Shown: positions 1 to 10,894, counted from the first letter of the stretch. The stretch is 64,000 bases of DNA from Diphasiastrum complanatum (GCA_029204225.1 CM055113.1:12588402-12652401); one strand, 5' to 3'. Notes: generated from the letters alone by a model not told the origin. A program made the numbers and translations.

Positions 1-15
1 CGTGCTTCAAACCTT

Positions 16-640
16 TGCATGGTGAAGGCTGCTTTTTTTGTGTCGCGAAAGCATATGACTCCATGGTAGTGGCATCTAGGAAGCAGCTACAGGCTAATCC
101 ATATGGATCATCCGACCCAACCAGAAAAAAGAGAAGAAAACAATTCATGGGAATAAGTAAACTAAATATTTTGACGAACTGGATCAAGCTGCATCTGAAT
201 TTAGACAAAGAAGAAGTTGTCCAGAAAAAGACAGAAGGACCATTGTTTGTTTCCATTGCAGTCAGCCTAGACATGTTATGAAATTTTGCCCGGAGCGAAA
301 GAAAGGCGTAGCTCAAATAATTGAGATGCCGGGTAAAGATAATCTTAAGTTGAAAATAAATATAATTAATTGTGAGTGTGATTGTTCTTTCAGTGCTACT
401 TCATTCTTGCCAAATGGTTTATTTCGTTTGAAAGGCACTGTTAATGGACATGAAGTTAGTATTTTAGTGGACAGTGGATCTACTCATAATTTCATCAACT
501 CTAGTCTTGTGCAGAGATTCGGACTCAAAACTGAAGCCAGTAACCATAATATCAAGTATATCTAGCTTTAGGAGCAAAGTTGGAGATGTGGGATGTGAAA
601 GTTCCAAGGCTCCCAGTTTGGATCTAGGACTATAGAGAGT
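16..640 (+). pseudogene. Ty3/gypsy gag C-terminus and protease, frameshifted
   Basis: The translated pieces contain the end of gag, part of a CCHC zinc knuckle, and a retropepsin-like domain with the active-site triplet DSG (LVDSGSTHNFIN) near 470-505. Compared with copy B, single-base losses near 113, 206, 221 and 231 break gag into two frames, and another near 549 ends the protease frame early. The 5' part of gag is absent, cut at the edge of the duplicated segment. The same bases are intact in copy B, so these indels may be recent mutations or consensus errors. Confidence 0.85.
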
Positions 641-666
641 TAATTAATTTCCATGTTTTAGATTTA

Positions 667-1344
667 GTGATGGACATAATTCTAGGATACAAGTGGTTAT
701 TTAATAAGCATCATGAGATAGATTTTGAGAAGCATGTTCTCTCTTTTCAGAAGGGTAAAGAAATAGTTACATTGTTTGGAGACAATTTTGTACATCCATC
801 TGGGATAAGTTCATTTTCTAATGTAATGGAAATTTTTGATTCGCAGTATGAAGGTTATTCTTTATATGCTAAGCCAATTTTGGATTTATCTGAAATGCAT
901 ATGAGTAGTTGTGAATTGCCAAAAATTCTTAACTCAGTAGACTTAGATCAGGAGCAAATTGAGAAGAACAAGTTACTGTCTGAATTTAAAGATGTATTTC
1001 CAGAAGAATTACCTCATGGAATACCGCCGTCTAGATTGGTAGACCATAAGATTGAGTTAATTTCAGGTAGTGACCCTATCTCTAGACAACCTTACAGGTT
1101 CTCTCAGAAAAAAGAGGTATAGATTACTAAGCAAATTGAAAATTACCTAAAGATGGGTCATATTCAGCCAAGTAAGTCGCCTTGGGGTGCTCCTGTCCTT
1201 CTGAAAGCGAAGAAAGATGGAGGCTTCAGGATGTGTGTGGACTACAAAGGGTTGAATAAAGTAACTATTAAAAATAAATATCCTTTGCCTCGTATGGATG
1301 ACCTGGTAGATCAATAAGGTGGAAATAAATACTTCACAAATTTT
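667..1344 (+). pseudogene. Ty3/gypsy protease-RT linker and RT N-terminus
   Basis: An open frame of 151 codons (667-1122) followed, past a TAG, by [20 protein letters not shown] and [20 protein letters not shown] shows the N-terminal fingers of a gypsy reverse transcriptase, which normally selects nucleotides and binds template. The reading stops being gypsy after KYFTNFQSCHQ at about 1344, where copia RT begins. The palm active site is therefore missing from this strand; a matching gypsy RT C-terminal half lies inverted at 5377-4689. Internal stops at 1120 and 1315 show the piece is dead. Confidence 0.85.
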
Positions 1345-2670
1345 CAGTCATGTCATCAAGATGTAGTCAATCAGGACTCTGATTGCGTTATCAGTCGTGG
1401 AAGACCTCAAAATGCACCAAATGGATGTCAAGACAACATTTTTCAACGACAATCTCGAATAGGAGCTGTACACCTTCCAATCGGAAGGATTCAAAGTCAA
1501 AGGACAAGAGCACAAGGTGTGCAAGCTACACAAAGCAATCTATGGTCTAAAATAGGTCGCAAGAGTGTGGTTCAATAGAATCAACTCTTATCTCATTTAA
1601 TTGGGATTTGCAAATAATTCAGCTGACTGTAATGTTTATTCTAAGAATATAGGCACCAATTCAGTTCACATAGCTCTTTACGTAGATGATGCATTTATTC
1701 TGTCTAACGATACTTTTCTACTGCACACTACTAAGAGTGATCTGTCAAAGGAATTTGACATGACTGATTTAGGAGTTGTCCATTCTTTGCTAGGAATTTA
1801 CATTACTAGAAATAGGCTTCAGAACAGAATCTATCTTAGCCAGCAGACATATCTAAAAGGCATTTTAGAAAAATTTCATATGTTTGATTGCAAACCCATT
1901 GATACTCCAATGGATCCAAGTATAGTATTGACTAAATCTACTTGTGCTGATTCTGATAGTGAAGTACTCGACATATTGTAGTACCCTTAACATTAACTAA
2001 TAGGATCTTTAATGTATGCAATGTTGTGTACTAGACCAGATTTAGCATACATTGTTAGCATGTTAAGTCAATTCATGTCTAATCCTAAGATCTCTCATTG
2101 CAAAGCATTAAAAAGAGTGATGAGATATATTCGGAGAAGTTTAGATCACATCTTATGTTATGATAGAAATGTTATCAACCCACTTGTCCTGCGAGGCTAT
2201 TCCGACTTAGATTGGGGAGGAACAGTCTCTACCAAAAAATCTACCTCTGGATTCTGTTTCTATCTGGTAGGGGGACCGATCTCGTGGAACTCAAGGAAGC
2301 AAAAATCAGTTGTGCTTTCTTCGACAAAGGTAGAGTACATCGCAGCATGCCAAGCTTCAAAAGAAGTTGTATGGATTAGGTTATTACTTCACGACTTACA
2401 TCACACTCAGTTCAATGCCACCACCATTCTGTGTGACAATTTGAGCTGTATTTCACTGTCACTGAATCCCAGATTCCATGGCAAATCCAATCACATTGAA
2501 ATCCAGTATTATTTCATTCGGGAGAAAGTTTTCTCAGGGCAAGTGATCCTTCAATACTGCTCCACGACATAAATGGTCGTAGACAACTTCACCAAAGCGC
2601 TTCTTAGGATCAAGCGCCAGAAGTTCTTCAACATGCTGAACCTGACAAAGATACCAAGGCACCAACCGTG
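1345..2670 (+). pseudogene. Ty1/copia RT C-terminal half and RNase H
   Basis: Copia RT starts abruptly with VVIRTLIALSVVEDLKMHQM and continues through the catalytic YVDD (LYVDDAFILS, near 1680), the connection SLMYAMLCTRPDLAYIVSML, and RNase H (SDLDWGGTVSTKKSTSGFCF; DNLSCISLSLNPRFHGKSNH). Stops and frameshifts near 1470, 1555, 1595 and 1979-2011 split the frame. The end of pol runs into the polypurine tract at 2676-2684. The N-terminal half of a copia RT, with integrase, lies on the minus strand at 5396-6759, as expected if one inversion cut the element. Confidence 0.88.
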
Positions 2671-2675
2671 ACCTT

Positions 2676-2684
2676 AAAGGGGAC
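2676..2684 (+). other. Polypurine tract of copia element
   Basis: AAAGGGGAC lies directly before TGTTGG, the standard arrangement of a plus-strand primer just before a 3' LTR. Confidence 0.75.
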
Positions 2685-3310
2685 TGTTGGAAATTATGCC
2701 CACAGATGCCTCCATGGAATCATAACTTAGATAGCCAATTTATTTGAGGGACATCTACAACAGACTTCCCTGATTTGTTGACCGTATATAAACTATGTAT
2801 AGATGTCACAAAAGCCATATACTTCCAAGTACAATGGCTTTCCTAATTAGGTGACAAACATTCAATGTAATTAATACACGGACGAAACCTATAAATAAAT
2901 CATAGATTATTGGTTGCTCCGTCCATGAGACATATTATTTAAGCCTCCATCCAGTCACGCCGTCAACTTTTGGTTGTAATTGCTATTTGTATTGGGCTTC
3001 AGTGTAATATACCAGCATCAGCTTTTCTATCTATGTATAACGTAGATGAATGCTTGTTGTGATTGAATGCACTTTATCGCTATTTGATCGCGCTTGTTTA
3101 CTCACTCTGATCAGATTACAGACATCTATGACTCCTCAGTTTTTGATCAGACGATGGCTATCTTTGACGCCTGAGGAACTCGCGATATCATATTGCTCTT
3201 CCATTTATTTCAGAACCATACTTCACATTGAATCTGATTTTCAGTAATATCACACACAAACTATTTCTAATCTCTTCGGTGGACTATACTTTCGTTTTTG
3301 AGAGTATGAA
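2685..3310 (+). mobile_element. Copia LTR (right end not fixed)
   Basis: The LTR begins TGTTGGAAATTATGCCC right after the polypurine tract. A TATAAATA box sits at 2890-2897. A relative begins at 51316 with TGTTGGAAACTGAG after an almost identical polypurine tract, and both are followed by a shared leader containing ATGAATTAATTTTTAA. The true right border could not be placed because no second LTR of this element is in view. A copia gag fragment follows on the same strand, so this LTR may stand between two tandem element bodies. Confidence 0.6.
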
Positions 3311-3553
3311 TTAATTTTTAAAATCATGTTGGACAATTAGAACACTTAAAGCTGTGATTACATCTAACATAAGCTGTCTATTAGACTGTTTTTGCATCCA
3401 GCAGCTGATTAGAATGGTAGAGCTGTTCTGCAATATTCTTGCTCTCTTCGCCGTTCACGTTTTTCCATCTCCCTTGTCCCCATCAATTCAATCTAGCCAA
3501 TTTTTATTGTGTGATATCGGGTTTTTGTGGTCTGACACATATGATGGCTTTTT

Positions 3554-3783
3554 ATGCAAGATTTCTCCAACAATTCATTATGGAAGGTGAGAATGGCATC
3601 ACTTCTTGAAATGAAGGATTTGTTGGACATTGTTGTAGGAGTGGAGGAAAGACCCTTGGCACAACAAGAGCAAATGAGGTATGACAAGAGATCTAAAAGA
3701 GCTCTACACATGATAAACATGAATGTTACTAATGAGCTTCTTAAAGAGTTTGGTAAGTGCGCATCATCTAATGTAGTCTAATA
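3554..3783 (+). pseudogene. Copia gag N-terminal fragment
   Basis: The 75-codon stretch has the layout of the copia gag start: SLWKVRMASLLEMKDLLDIV followed by a charged segment with KRSKRALHMINMNV. In this family the region is the N-terminal gag domain. It follows the LTR and leader on the same strand and is cut off at about 3783, next to inverted gypsy integrase. No ATG in good context was identified. Fragmentary and surely not functional. Confidence 0.6.
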
Positions 3784-3852
3784 AAAGATATGTAATCTAC
3801 ATTTCTACATTCTATTTCAAGTGATGCTACTTATGATCTAGATGTGACACGG

Positions 3853-5395
3853 CTATGTTGTGGACATTATTGGGTAAAACCTACATAATCTTTCCACAAA
3901 GATCTGGGCTAAATCCGAAGCCTTAGCAGTTGACTTGACTAGTATAAAAGTAGCTAACTTTGTCAACCTGTCCACCACAACCCAAATATAATCATTCTGG
4001 CGTTGGGTCTTTGTCCAACCACAAAATCCATAGATATACTTTCCCATCGCTTCTGAGGGGTGTAACAACCCTCCAGTCTTTAAGCATTCAGCGTTGGCTA
4101 ACTGGCAAGGTCTACAATTAAGCACATAAGACTTGACAATGAGTTTTGGCCAATAAAACTCTCTTCTGATCAAGTCCAAAGTCCTGTGTATACCCGGATG
4201 ACCTACACAGGGAACGTCATGACACTTATAAAGAATATTCTTCTTTAACTCATTATCCACTGGTAAACAAATTTTTCCATTCCGAAATAGTAACCCACCT
4301 CGAATAAAGAACTATTCCGCTATATTCTTATCTTTCTTAGAAACCTGAGACCCCTGTGAGTAAATCTCTATTCCATTCTCATTTTTTCTTGTCTCCACCA
4401 TCTTCCAGATGGGACCAAAATGAGAATCTAATTCACATTTTCCTCTCAATGAAAGATATAGATCAGTGCAAATTTGGGTGAATGAAAGTTCATTTAATTC
4501 ACCAATCCGACTAAGCGCATCTGCAACTTGGTTAGAGCTGCCCTTGACATATCGAATCTCATGATCGAATTCCGCATAAGCTCAGCCCAACGAGATTTAC
4601 GACCCCTTAGATCGTTCTGACTACAAAAGTACTTCAGAGGTTGATGATCTATATACACTATAAACTGACTACCATAAAGGTAATGCCTCTAGGTTTTAAG
4701 TGCATGTATCAAAGCAAATAGCTCTTTCTCCTGAGTTGTATAATGCAACTGAGGCCCCGTGAATTTCTTGCTTTCAAACGCTATTGGCCTATCATCCTGT
4801 AGAAGAACTGCCCCTATCACCCAATCACTTGCGTCAGTTCGCATGACGTAAGATAAATCAGGATTCACGATCTGTAAAACAGGAGCTGAAGCAACCATTT
4901 GCTTAAGTTTCTCAATGCATTGGGTCAATTCATCATTCCACTCAATAGGCTTACTAGGTTGACCTCTCTTTTTCTTTTTGTTAACTCTGTCTTTAGTCAA
5001 ATTATTTACAGGTTCTGCCACTTTAGCATAATCCTCAATTGACTTACAAAAGAAAACTATAAAATCGAGAAAAGATTTAACTTCTCTAACTGTCTTTGGT
5101 ATCGGCCATTCAAGCATTGTCTTGACCTTACTCTCATCAATCTACAACCCACTACTCCAAGGTACAACAACTCATGCTTAAAGAACTCACATTTAGATTC
5201 CTTAGCGTAGAGTTTCTCTCGTTTGAGAATATCTAAGACAATACTAAGATGACTCAAATGCTCCTTAAGTGTTCTATCTAAGAATACAACCACAAACTTC
5301 CCTAGATATGGATGAAAAAAATCGTTCATTATCTGTTGGAACATAGTTGGTGCATTCGTCAACCCAAAACGAAGCATGAGAGATTCATAGTTGAT
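3853..5395 (-). pseudogene. Ty3/gypsy RT C-terminus, RNase H and integrase
   Basis: Reading the minus strand: LRFGLTNAPTMFQQIMNDFF and FVVVFLDR (5377-5270, RT palm), RNase H with MRTDASDWVIGAVLLQ (about 4850) and LHYTTQEKELFALIHALKT, then the integrase zinc-binding region with GHPGIHRTLDLIRREFYWPK and CRPCQ (4200-4100) and the start of the DDE core (VVVDRLTKLATFI). The RT active site normally reads LDD; here it is LDR followed by a deletion. Stops fall at 4260 and 4689. The chain starts with YESLMLRFG fused to copia RT, the reciprocal of the plus-strand junction at 1344. Confidence 0.87.
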
Positions 5396-6759
5396 CTTCT
5401 TCTTGAAGATCCACTTGTTGTCGATAACTCTCTTGTGAGTGGGGAAGTCGACCAGTGTTCATGTATGATTCGTCAAAAGTGAGTTGTACTCGCTTTCCAT
5501 AGCTTCTTGCGACTTCACAACATTCTTGGAGTCAATTGCTTCGGCTAGGCTCTCTGGTTCTCCGGATGAAGTCCAAAATGATTGAGGTGCATATCTCCTA
5601 GGAACTGTCCGAGTCCGTGAGGATTTGCGGATGTTTGGTTGACTAGGATGCGATGATGCTTCATCTTGAATTTTTCTGGATTTACTCGAGCTAGCTTGGC
5701 AAAGCTGGGTTTTCCCATCCTTTGACATGCATCACATTTTTGAATGAAAGTTCAAACGTCTTTATAAACTGGTCTGATGACATGTACTGTCAGTTGGTCA
5801 GCTTCTATAGGTGTAGCTGCAGGTTTCGTAGAAGGAACATAAATGTTGGAAGAATCCATGCCATGTAAAATAGGATGAAATGACATAGCATCGTTTATCG
5901 ATGGTTGTTTGAAATCATAGTAATGTACGTTCTTGAAATATTACATTCCTAGAGGCAAATACTACATTGGTGGATGGATTATATACTTTATAAGCTTTAT
6001 GTTCATCAGGATAGCCAATGAAAGTACATTTATTTGTCCTATGATCCAGCTTCTTCTCAAGCTGTTTGGGAATGTGAACAAAACATGTACAACCCAAAAG
6101 TTTTAAATGCCTAACACTAGGCTTGTGCCCATGCCAAACTTCATAAGGAGTTTTGTTGTTGATGGCTTTGGTGCTGGATCTATTCTGCATGTAACAGGTT
6201 GTAGCAGTAGCTTTTGCCCAAAACTTCGCAGGTAGGTGTGCTTGATGTAATGGATCTGGCTGAGTTGAGAAGAGCTCGATTCTTCCTTTCTATGATCCCA
6301 TTTTGTTGAGGTGAATAGGAAGTGGTGAACTGTCTTCTAATACCATGTTCAACTAGGTAGTCAGACATCTCATTAGAGATGTATTCGTCGCCACCATCAG
6401 TTCGAAGTGCCTTCACTTTTGTAGACGTTTGTGTCTCAGCCATGGCCTTGAATCTCTTGAAGCATTTAAAGGCTTCAAATTTGTGCTTGATGAACATGAT
6501 TGTAGACCATCTAGAATAATCATCTATGAAAGGTATAAAATAGATTGCATCTCCTAAGGATGGAGTTGGCGTTATCGCTATGTACAAGATTCAATACATG
6601 CTTTGTTTTGATGGAATGTGATTCTGAAAACTTGCTTCTAGAGTGCTTCCCATAGATGCATGATTCACAAAAGAAAGATTTCCTATCTAATGAAGAAGAG
6701 AAATTTAGTCCATCAACTAAATTATCACAATGCACATAACAAAGTGATCTTGTATTCAC
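5396..6759 (-). pseudogene. Ty1/copia gag-pre-integrase, integrase and RT N-terminus
   Basis: Minus-strand order: gag-pre-integrase with CESCIYGKHSRSKF (about 6665), integrase with VHSD, FIDDYSR, RTDGGDEY and NGIIERKNR as the DDE landmarks (6600-6270), the downstream KTPYEVWHGHKPSVRHLKLL (6150) and GCTCFVHIPKQLEKKLDHRT segments, a linker (5728-5459), and finally VIDNKWIFKKK of the RT N-terminus at about 5415. There it passes in frame into gypsy RT. Frames are broken at about 6190, 5900 and 5459. Together with 1345-2670 it accounts for most of one copia pol gene, lacking about 35 codons at the junction. Confidence 0.87.
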
Positions 6760-6789
6760 GTGTCCAAATCAACTATGCCACAAAACAAC

Positions 6790-7390
6790 ATTGTCATTTA
6801 CGGAAAATATTTTTTGGAGTCCTAGCTAGAAGTAAAATTTGACAATGAGCTTAAATAGATAAAGAAAAAATAAATAAAATAAATAAGAAAGAGAAAATGA
6901 AACTAAAGGTGAAAAACAAAAGAAATAAAAGTGAGTCCCTTGATACTTTCTCTGGGCTTGTTTTTCTCTTCTTTTTTTTATTTTAATTTTTTTTATTTTA
7001 AAGATAAGATACAGATGATCGAGATGTGCTTTATGGAGCCTTCTCAAGTTGTTGGCCCTTCTCATCTTCAGCATCTCGGATTTGGCGATGGGATTGTGCG
7101 ACTACGCAAACAAATTGTGTCCACAATGTGCTGCGCATTATGAATTCCGAGCGAATTGGGCTGAATGCTAGGTGCATATTGCCCAGGAAATCCATTGTAT
7201 ACTATCGTTCCAACCTCACTATGTTGACAAAGGATGTTGCGGATAAGCGATAGTGTTGCAGGAAATAATAAAAATACAAGATTTTGGTGGTTTGGGCATG
7301 TTCGTAGGAAGCTGCATGGAAGACATAAGTGCACAAGTATTAGAAATGTAGTAAGTAGGCTGATCCTTAAAAAATCTATTGATGGTCTAA
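6790..7390. other. A/T-rich stretch, no gene recognised
   Basis: 6840-7010 is A-rich then T-rich low complexity. 7020-7330 has better base balance and short open frames on both strands, but no domain or splice pattern I recognise. Confidence 0.5.
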
Positions 7391-8020
7391 TTTGTGAGAT
7401 CTTATTGGGTTGATATCAATGGATCAATGTACAAGCCATTATCTCATGCGATACATTAAGTGTCCAAGTAGAGACTATGACGATTCTCCATGTCAATTCT
7501 AATGATTCTTCGTCATTATATGGGACTATGACTCTCTAATCGTAAAAATCACATTGTTATAATGTTGTTATTTTAAATTTTGATCATTGATCCATTTCAT
7601 TCTAAGCCTTTATTTCCTTTGGTCACATCAATGTGGCTTTATATTGTGAGAGAAAAAGAATATTGTCTATATACATAGATAATCACTAACAAATAAAACA
7701 AATTTTTTTATTGCATTGTATCTTCACATAAGCATTTGTTCATTTTGCAAAAATACAAGTACTAGTAGATGATCACGTAGATCTAATACATAAGGTATTC
7801 TTCATATAAATGAGATGGGGTATATATAAAGAAAATGTGTTCTTACTATTTTATGATATAAAAAATAAAGTATGGTCTCAATATGGGTGTTGATGAACAC
7901 GACAAAGATGCATGTAGTACCTAAATTTCACTAAGAGTAAATTCATGGGAATCCTTGAACCATTGAATGAGTTGACCCCAAGTTGGCTGAAATGAAGCCG
8001 GTGATGATCACACATGTGCG

Positions 8021-8055
<35 letters not shown>

Positions 8056-8170
8056 CCACACACACACACATACACACACACAAAATTATTAAAAGATATC
8101 TCAATTCTCCAAAAATAGCATGGACTAACATGCACAAAGACTCAAATCATGACCAATTCAAACTCTAAGT
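7390..8170 (+). repeat. Dispersed repeat shared with 29945-30730
   Basis: Long stretches align with 29945-30730, for example ATCAATGGATCAATGTACAA and GTGTCCAAGTAGAGACT. In both places the block lies on the downstream side of a minus-strand CVNH lectin gene copy, so block and lectin probably moved together. No coding content was seen. Confidence 0.75.
8021..8080 (+). repeat. 34-nt poly-C run followed by CA repeat
   Basis: C34 at 8021-8054, then a G, then CA-rich repeat to about 8080. Copy B has 33 C. The related site near 30690 has only CA repeats, so the C run expanded after those copies split. Confidence 0.97.
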
Positions 8171-8574
8171 ATATAGATCACTTGAGATGATCAATTTTCA
8201 ATGTGGATCGAGCTATAGTGTGGCAACCCTTTTAGCTTCAGAATTGGACTTGAGATTCTACTATTTTAAGCATCTGATCAGATCTGTGGAACTAGTGTTT
8301 GGGAAAGCTAGGATAACCTAGGAATGAAACCTTCATATTCTCTCAAAAACCAACATGCCAAAAAATTTATAGGATTTTTTATGTCATAAATCTTGGGTTT
8401 TATAAGGAAAATGAGCAAGTAAAATATTATCACTCATTAGACATCAAAGAACTCCTTAATATATGGGTTTTTTGAGAGAAACCTCAAAAATATTTTTTGT
8501 ACATTGTCTGTAGCCCAACATTAATTATATCACAGGTTATGATTTTTTCAATCGTCAACACTTCAAGATTAGTG

Positions 8575-9000
8575 CTAATCTGGTCTTCCAATAGAGATCA
8601 TATTCTACAGTTGTTCCATGATAGATCACCTTGCTAGTTTGCAACCCTTCTCTCCACGTTGTACAAGGTGGTGGATCCCAAGGTGGTGGATCCCAAGTTT
8701 CCAGCATCCTTGTAGCACTTAGCTGCTATACCCCGACTGCCAGTTTCTATTTGTTAACAACGAATGTTTATACAGGTAGCTACAACATCACTCATGACAT
8801 CTACAAGGTTGCCATTGTTGTTACTAATGTGTGAATTGAGGTCAAGGCTGGCATGTTGGTAACCTCATTGAACGTCACCACAAATACATATTGTATGAAC
8901 ATCACCACAAATACATTGTATGACTCTAGTTGAGATCGTTGTTATGCTACCACAAGTAAGTGTAAAGCCACCACACTGCACAATACAACTTGTAACGTCT
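8575..9000 (-). pseudogene. Decayed CVNH lectin copy
   Basis: The stretch aligns on the minus strand with the second exon of the intact CVNH gene at 32161-31772; shared landmarks include the reverse of CTCTCCACGTTGTACAAGG and GGTTGCCATTGTTGTT, and the exon 5' end with CCACACTGCACA. It is broken by a duplicated GGTGGATCCCAA, frameshifts, and a duplicated ATCACCACAAATACA. No signal-peptide exon was seen upstream. It represents a dead paralogue carried in the duplicated segment. Confidence 0.75.
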
Positions 9001-9183
9001 ATCAAAATGTATAATGCACTATATTAGACACACACAATATTAGACACACACAACCTAGTTGAGATCGTTGTTATGCTACCATAGGTAAGTGTAAAGCCAC
9101 CACACTGCACAATACAACTTGTAACGTCTATCTAAATGTATAATGCACTATATTAGACACACAATATAACATACATATATATA
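8926..9183 (+). repeat. 129-bp tandem duplication
   Basis: CTAGTTGAGATCGTTGTTAT starts at 8926 and again at 9055; the two units are nearly identical and cover the 5' end of the dead CVNH exon plus flank. Confidence 0.9.
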
Positions 9184-10240
9184 ATATATCTCATGATAAA
9201 ATATTATATATTTTTATACACAAAATTTCGGAAATGAATCTGCACCTAAACGACAATATTAGCATAATGACAGCTATATTATTATGGATCAAAGGATTAA
9301 ATATTGCATAGTGTCGTATCGTAGGGTAAATATTTTTACCAAAGATAAAAGTACCTACCGCTGAGTATAGTGGTCTTAAATAACAAAAAAAGACATAGAA
9401 ATAGATAAAACATGCAACATAAAATAAAATAAAGTCAAATAATCATCCTAAATACAACAAAATCTAGAAAATCTTATTGCGGTATGACCTATTGACTAAC
9501 CGCGAAAGTTCATTTTCAAACTTTACTTCCAGGTCTAGGACTCCAAAATATATCTTTAAGAAGTTATCCTCTCTTAAATCAAAGTTTCAGGTTTATTCAC
9601 GGATTTAAAACCTAATATTTGTTCCATGACCCTTGAAAAACACCCTAAACCCTAAACCCTAATTCATTTTCACATCAAATCCTCAAATAACCATGAGATT
9701 TTTTAAAACATGTCAATTCATATCATTCTTCAGGTCCAATAATTTATAAATCATCATTTCATCACAATGAACACATTGAAACAAACCGTGTGTAAAATAG
9801 ATGTCAAATAACCGGGTTGTGGCAGTCAAACTTGTTCACGAAAAATAAGGCTAAAACATGCCACATGAAATCCATAATTTTCAATTCAGAGAATTAGAAT
9901 CCAAATTATTCCAAGAACTAGTCCAAAATATTCTTCATTAACTTGCACGTATAACGTTCAAAATAGGTTTTGTAACTAATGTTGTTAGAGTGTCCGAACA
10001 CATGAAGGTAGTGAAGTTAAAATATATCTTGAAGCCATATATACCTCAAAATATCCATCCCAATCAATTCTCAGTCCTCATCTCTCTGAGTAATCATTGC
10101 ATGTTGTTGGAATATGCATACTTATACTCCTCTTTTGTGGGAGACCCCTTTACGCCATATTTTTGCATGGGTGATTGTAATTTAAACAAGTTCACAAATA
10201 ATCTAGAGTACTACAAGAAGATTACAAGAAAATAAAATTT
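9184..10240. other. No gene recognised; short telomere-like tract inside
   Basis: A/T-rich sequence without recognisable coding content. A TATATATAATATATC-like stretch lies near 9175-9195. An open frame at 9990-10235 has no recognisable features. Confidence 0.4.
9643..9662 (+). repeat. Interstitial telomere-like repeat
   Basis: CCCTAAACCCTAAACCCTAA, almost three units of the plant telomere repeat. Such short tracts are also common in plant promoters, so it need not mark a former chromosome end. Confidence 0.8.
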
Positions 10241-10243
10241 GAA

Positions 10244-10665
10244 TTACAATATCAAATTCAACATATGGGTGGGGAGTAGCTTGAACATAATGTTGAAATC
10301 CTTGGGCATGATGGTCACCCTCTTAGCATGGACAGCTGCAACAACAGTATCTAAAAAAAATTTCACTTGAAAATCCTCATATATAGTGTGTAGCGCCTCG
10401 ATTGCCGTTACAGTCCATCTCACATCTGCAGATAGACTTCTTGTAAGTTGTTTGATGGATCTTTGTATGTGAGCTTTCGGAATCAGAAGATTATTGGCCT
10501 TTTGTACTTTCAAATATCCTTGAGCCAGGGTGGGTCTCTTCTTCTGCCCCTTGGCCTTGGAGGAGGTGGTGCTGAACGAGACGACGGTGGTGCATTCCCC
10601 TAACCCCCTCCTGTGATTGGGATTCCACCAGGGTGGACTCGTGCTGTCTGCTTAGTCCATGCCAT
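10244..10665 (-). pseudogene. Histone H3-derived gene, truncated copy
   Basis: From ATG at 10665 the protein begins MAWTKQTARVHPGG, matching the canonical H3 tail except for R2 to W and the K9-T11 positions. A Pro/Arg-rich tail (RPRGRRRDPPWLKD) leads into an alphaN-like segment, then the histone fold ends with AVHAKRVTIMPKD, identical to H3 over HAKRVTIMPKD. A TAG replaces Gln at codon 22, a TGA stands at codon 52 and a small deletion follows near codon 57. Homology to the copy at 37891 stops after FNIMFKL, so the C-terminal extension is missing. A TATA-like TATATAAA lies at 10895-10906, 235 bp upstream; two inverted modules lie between it and the ATG. Confidence 0.82.
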
Positions 10666-10673
10666 TAGTATCC

Positions 10674-10744
10674 AATATTGGATCAGCGCGCAATAAAGGA
10701 TAACTCAGATTCAGAGGTCAGGTCAAGCGCGTCGAACCGATATC
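10674..10744. repeat. Inverted-arm module M1
   Basis: Left arm AATATTGGATCAGCGCGC (10674) is an imperfect inverted match to right arm GCGCGTCGAACCGATATC (10727); starts are 53 bp apart. It ends 8 bp upstream of the ATG of the minus-strand H3-like gene. Confidence 0.9.
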
Positions 10745-10767
10745 TGAAATAAACCTGACCGATAGCT

Positions 10768-10838
10768 GGTAGCAGATGGACTCGCGCGAGTAAAAGCGGA
10801 TGGAAGGAAGTTTGCTTCGAGCGCGCTGAATCAATATC
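10768..10838. repeat. Inverted-arm module M2
   Basis: Right arm GCGCGCTGAATCAATATC at 10821 is strong; the left arm at 10768 (GGTAGCAGATGGACTCGC) is weak, but the spacing is again 53 bp. It lies in the leader of the H3-like gene between the TATA box and M1. Confidence 0.6.
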
Positions 10839-10894
10839 ACATGGATATAGAGAATGACAAGAAATTTAAGCAAAAAAATTTCAGCATTGTCTGT

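Larger units (their letters stand above)
16..10860 (+). repeat. Segmental duplication, copy A
   Basis: This segment reappears at 53152-64000 with an offset of 53136 at its left end and about 53140 thereafter. I counted roughly fifteen differences, mostly one-base indels in homopolymers, so identity is about 99.9%. The left edge is sharp: bases 1-15 do not match 53137-53151. The right edge of copy B lies beyond the window, so full length is unknown. The pattern fits a tandem duplication of a 53.1 kb unit, or an assembly that placed two haplotypes end to end. Confidence 0.95.

Noticed and set aside
1348-1533. Minus-strand frame over the gypsy/copia junction
   Set aside because: Shadow of copia RT on the plus strand.
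7878-8168. Gly- or Pro-rich frames around 8.0 kb
   Set aside because: They translate the poly-C and CA runs.
9643-9662. Former chromosome end from telomere-like repeat
   Set aside because: Fewer than three units; such tracts are common in plant promoters and introns.
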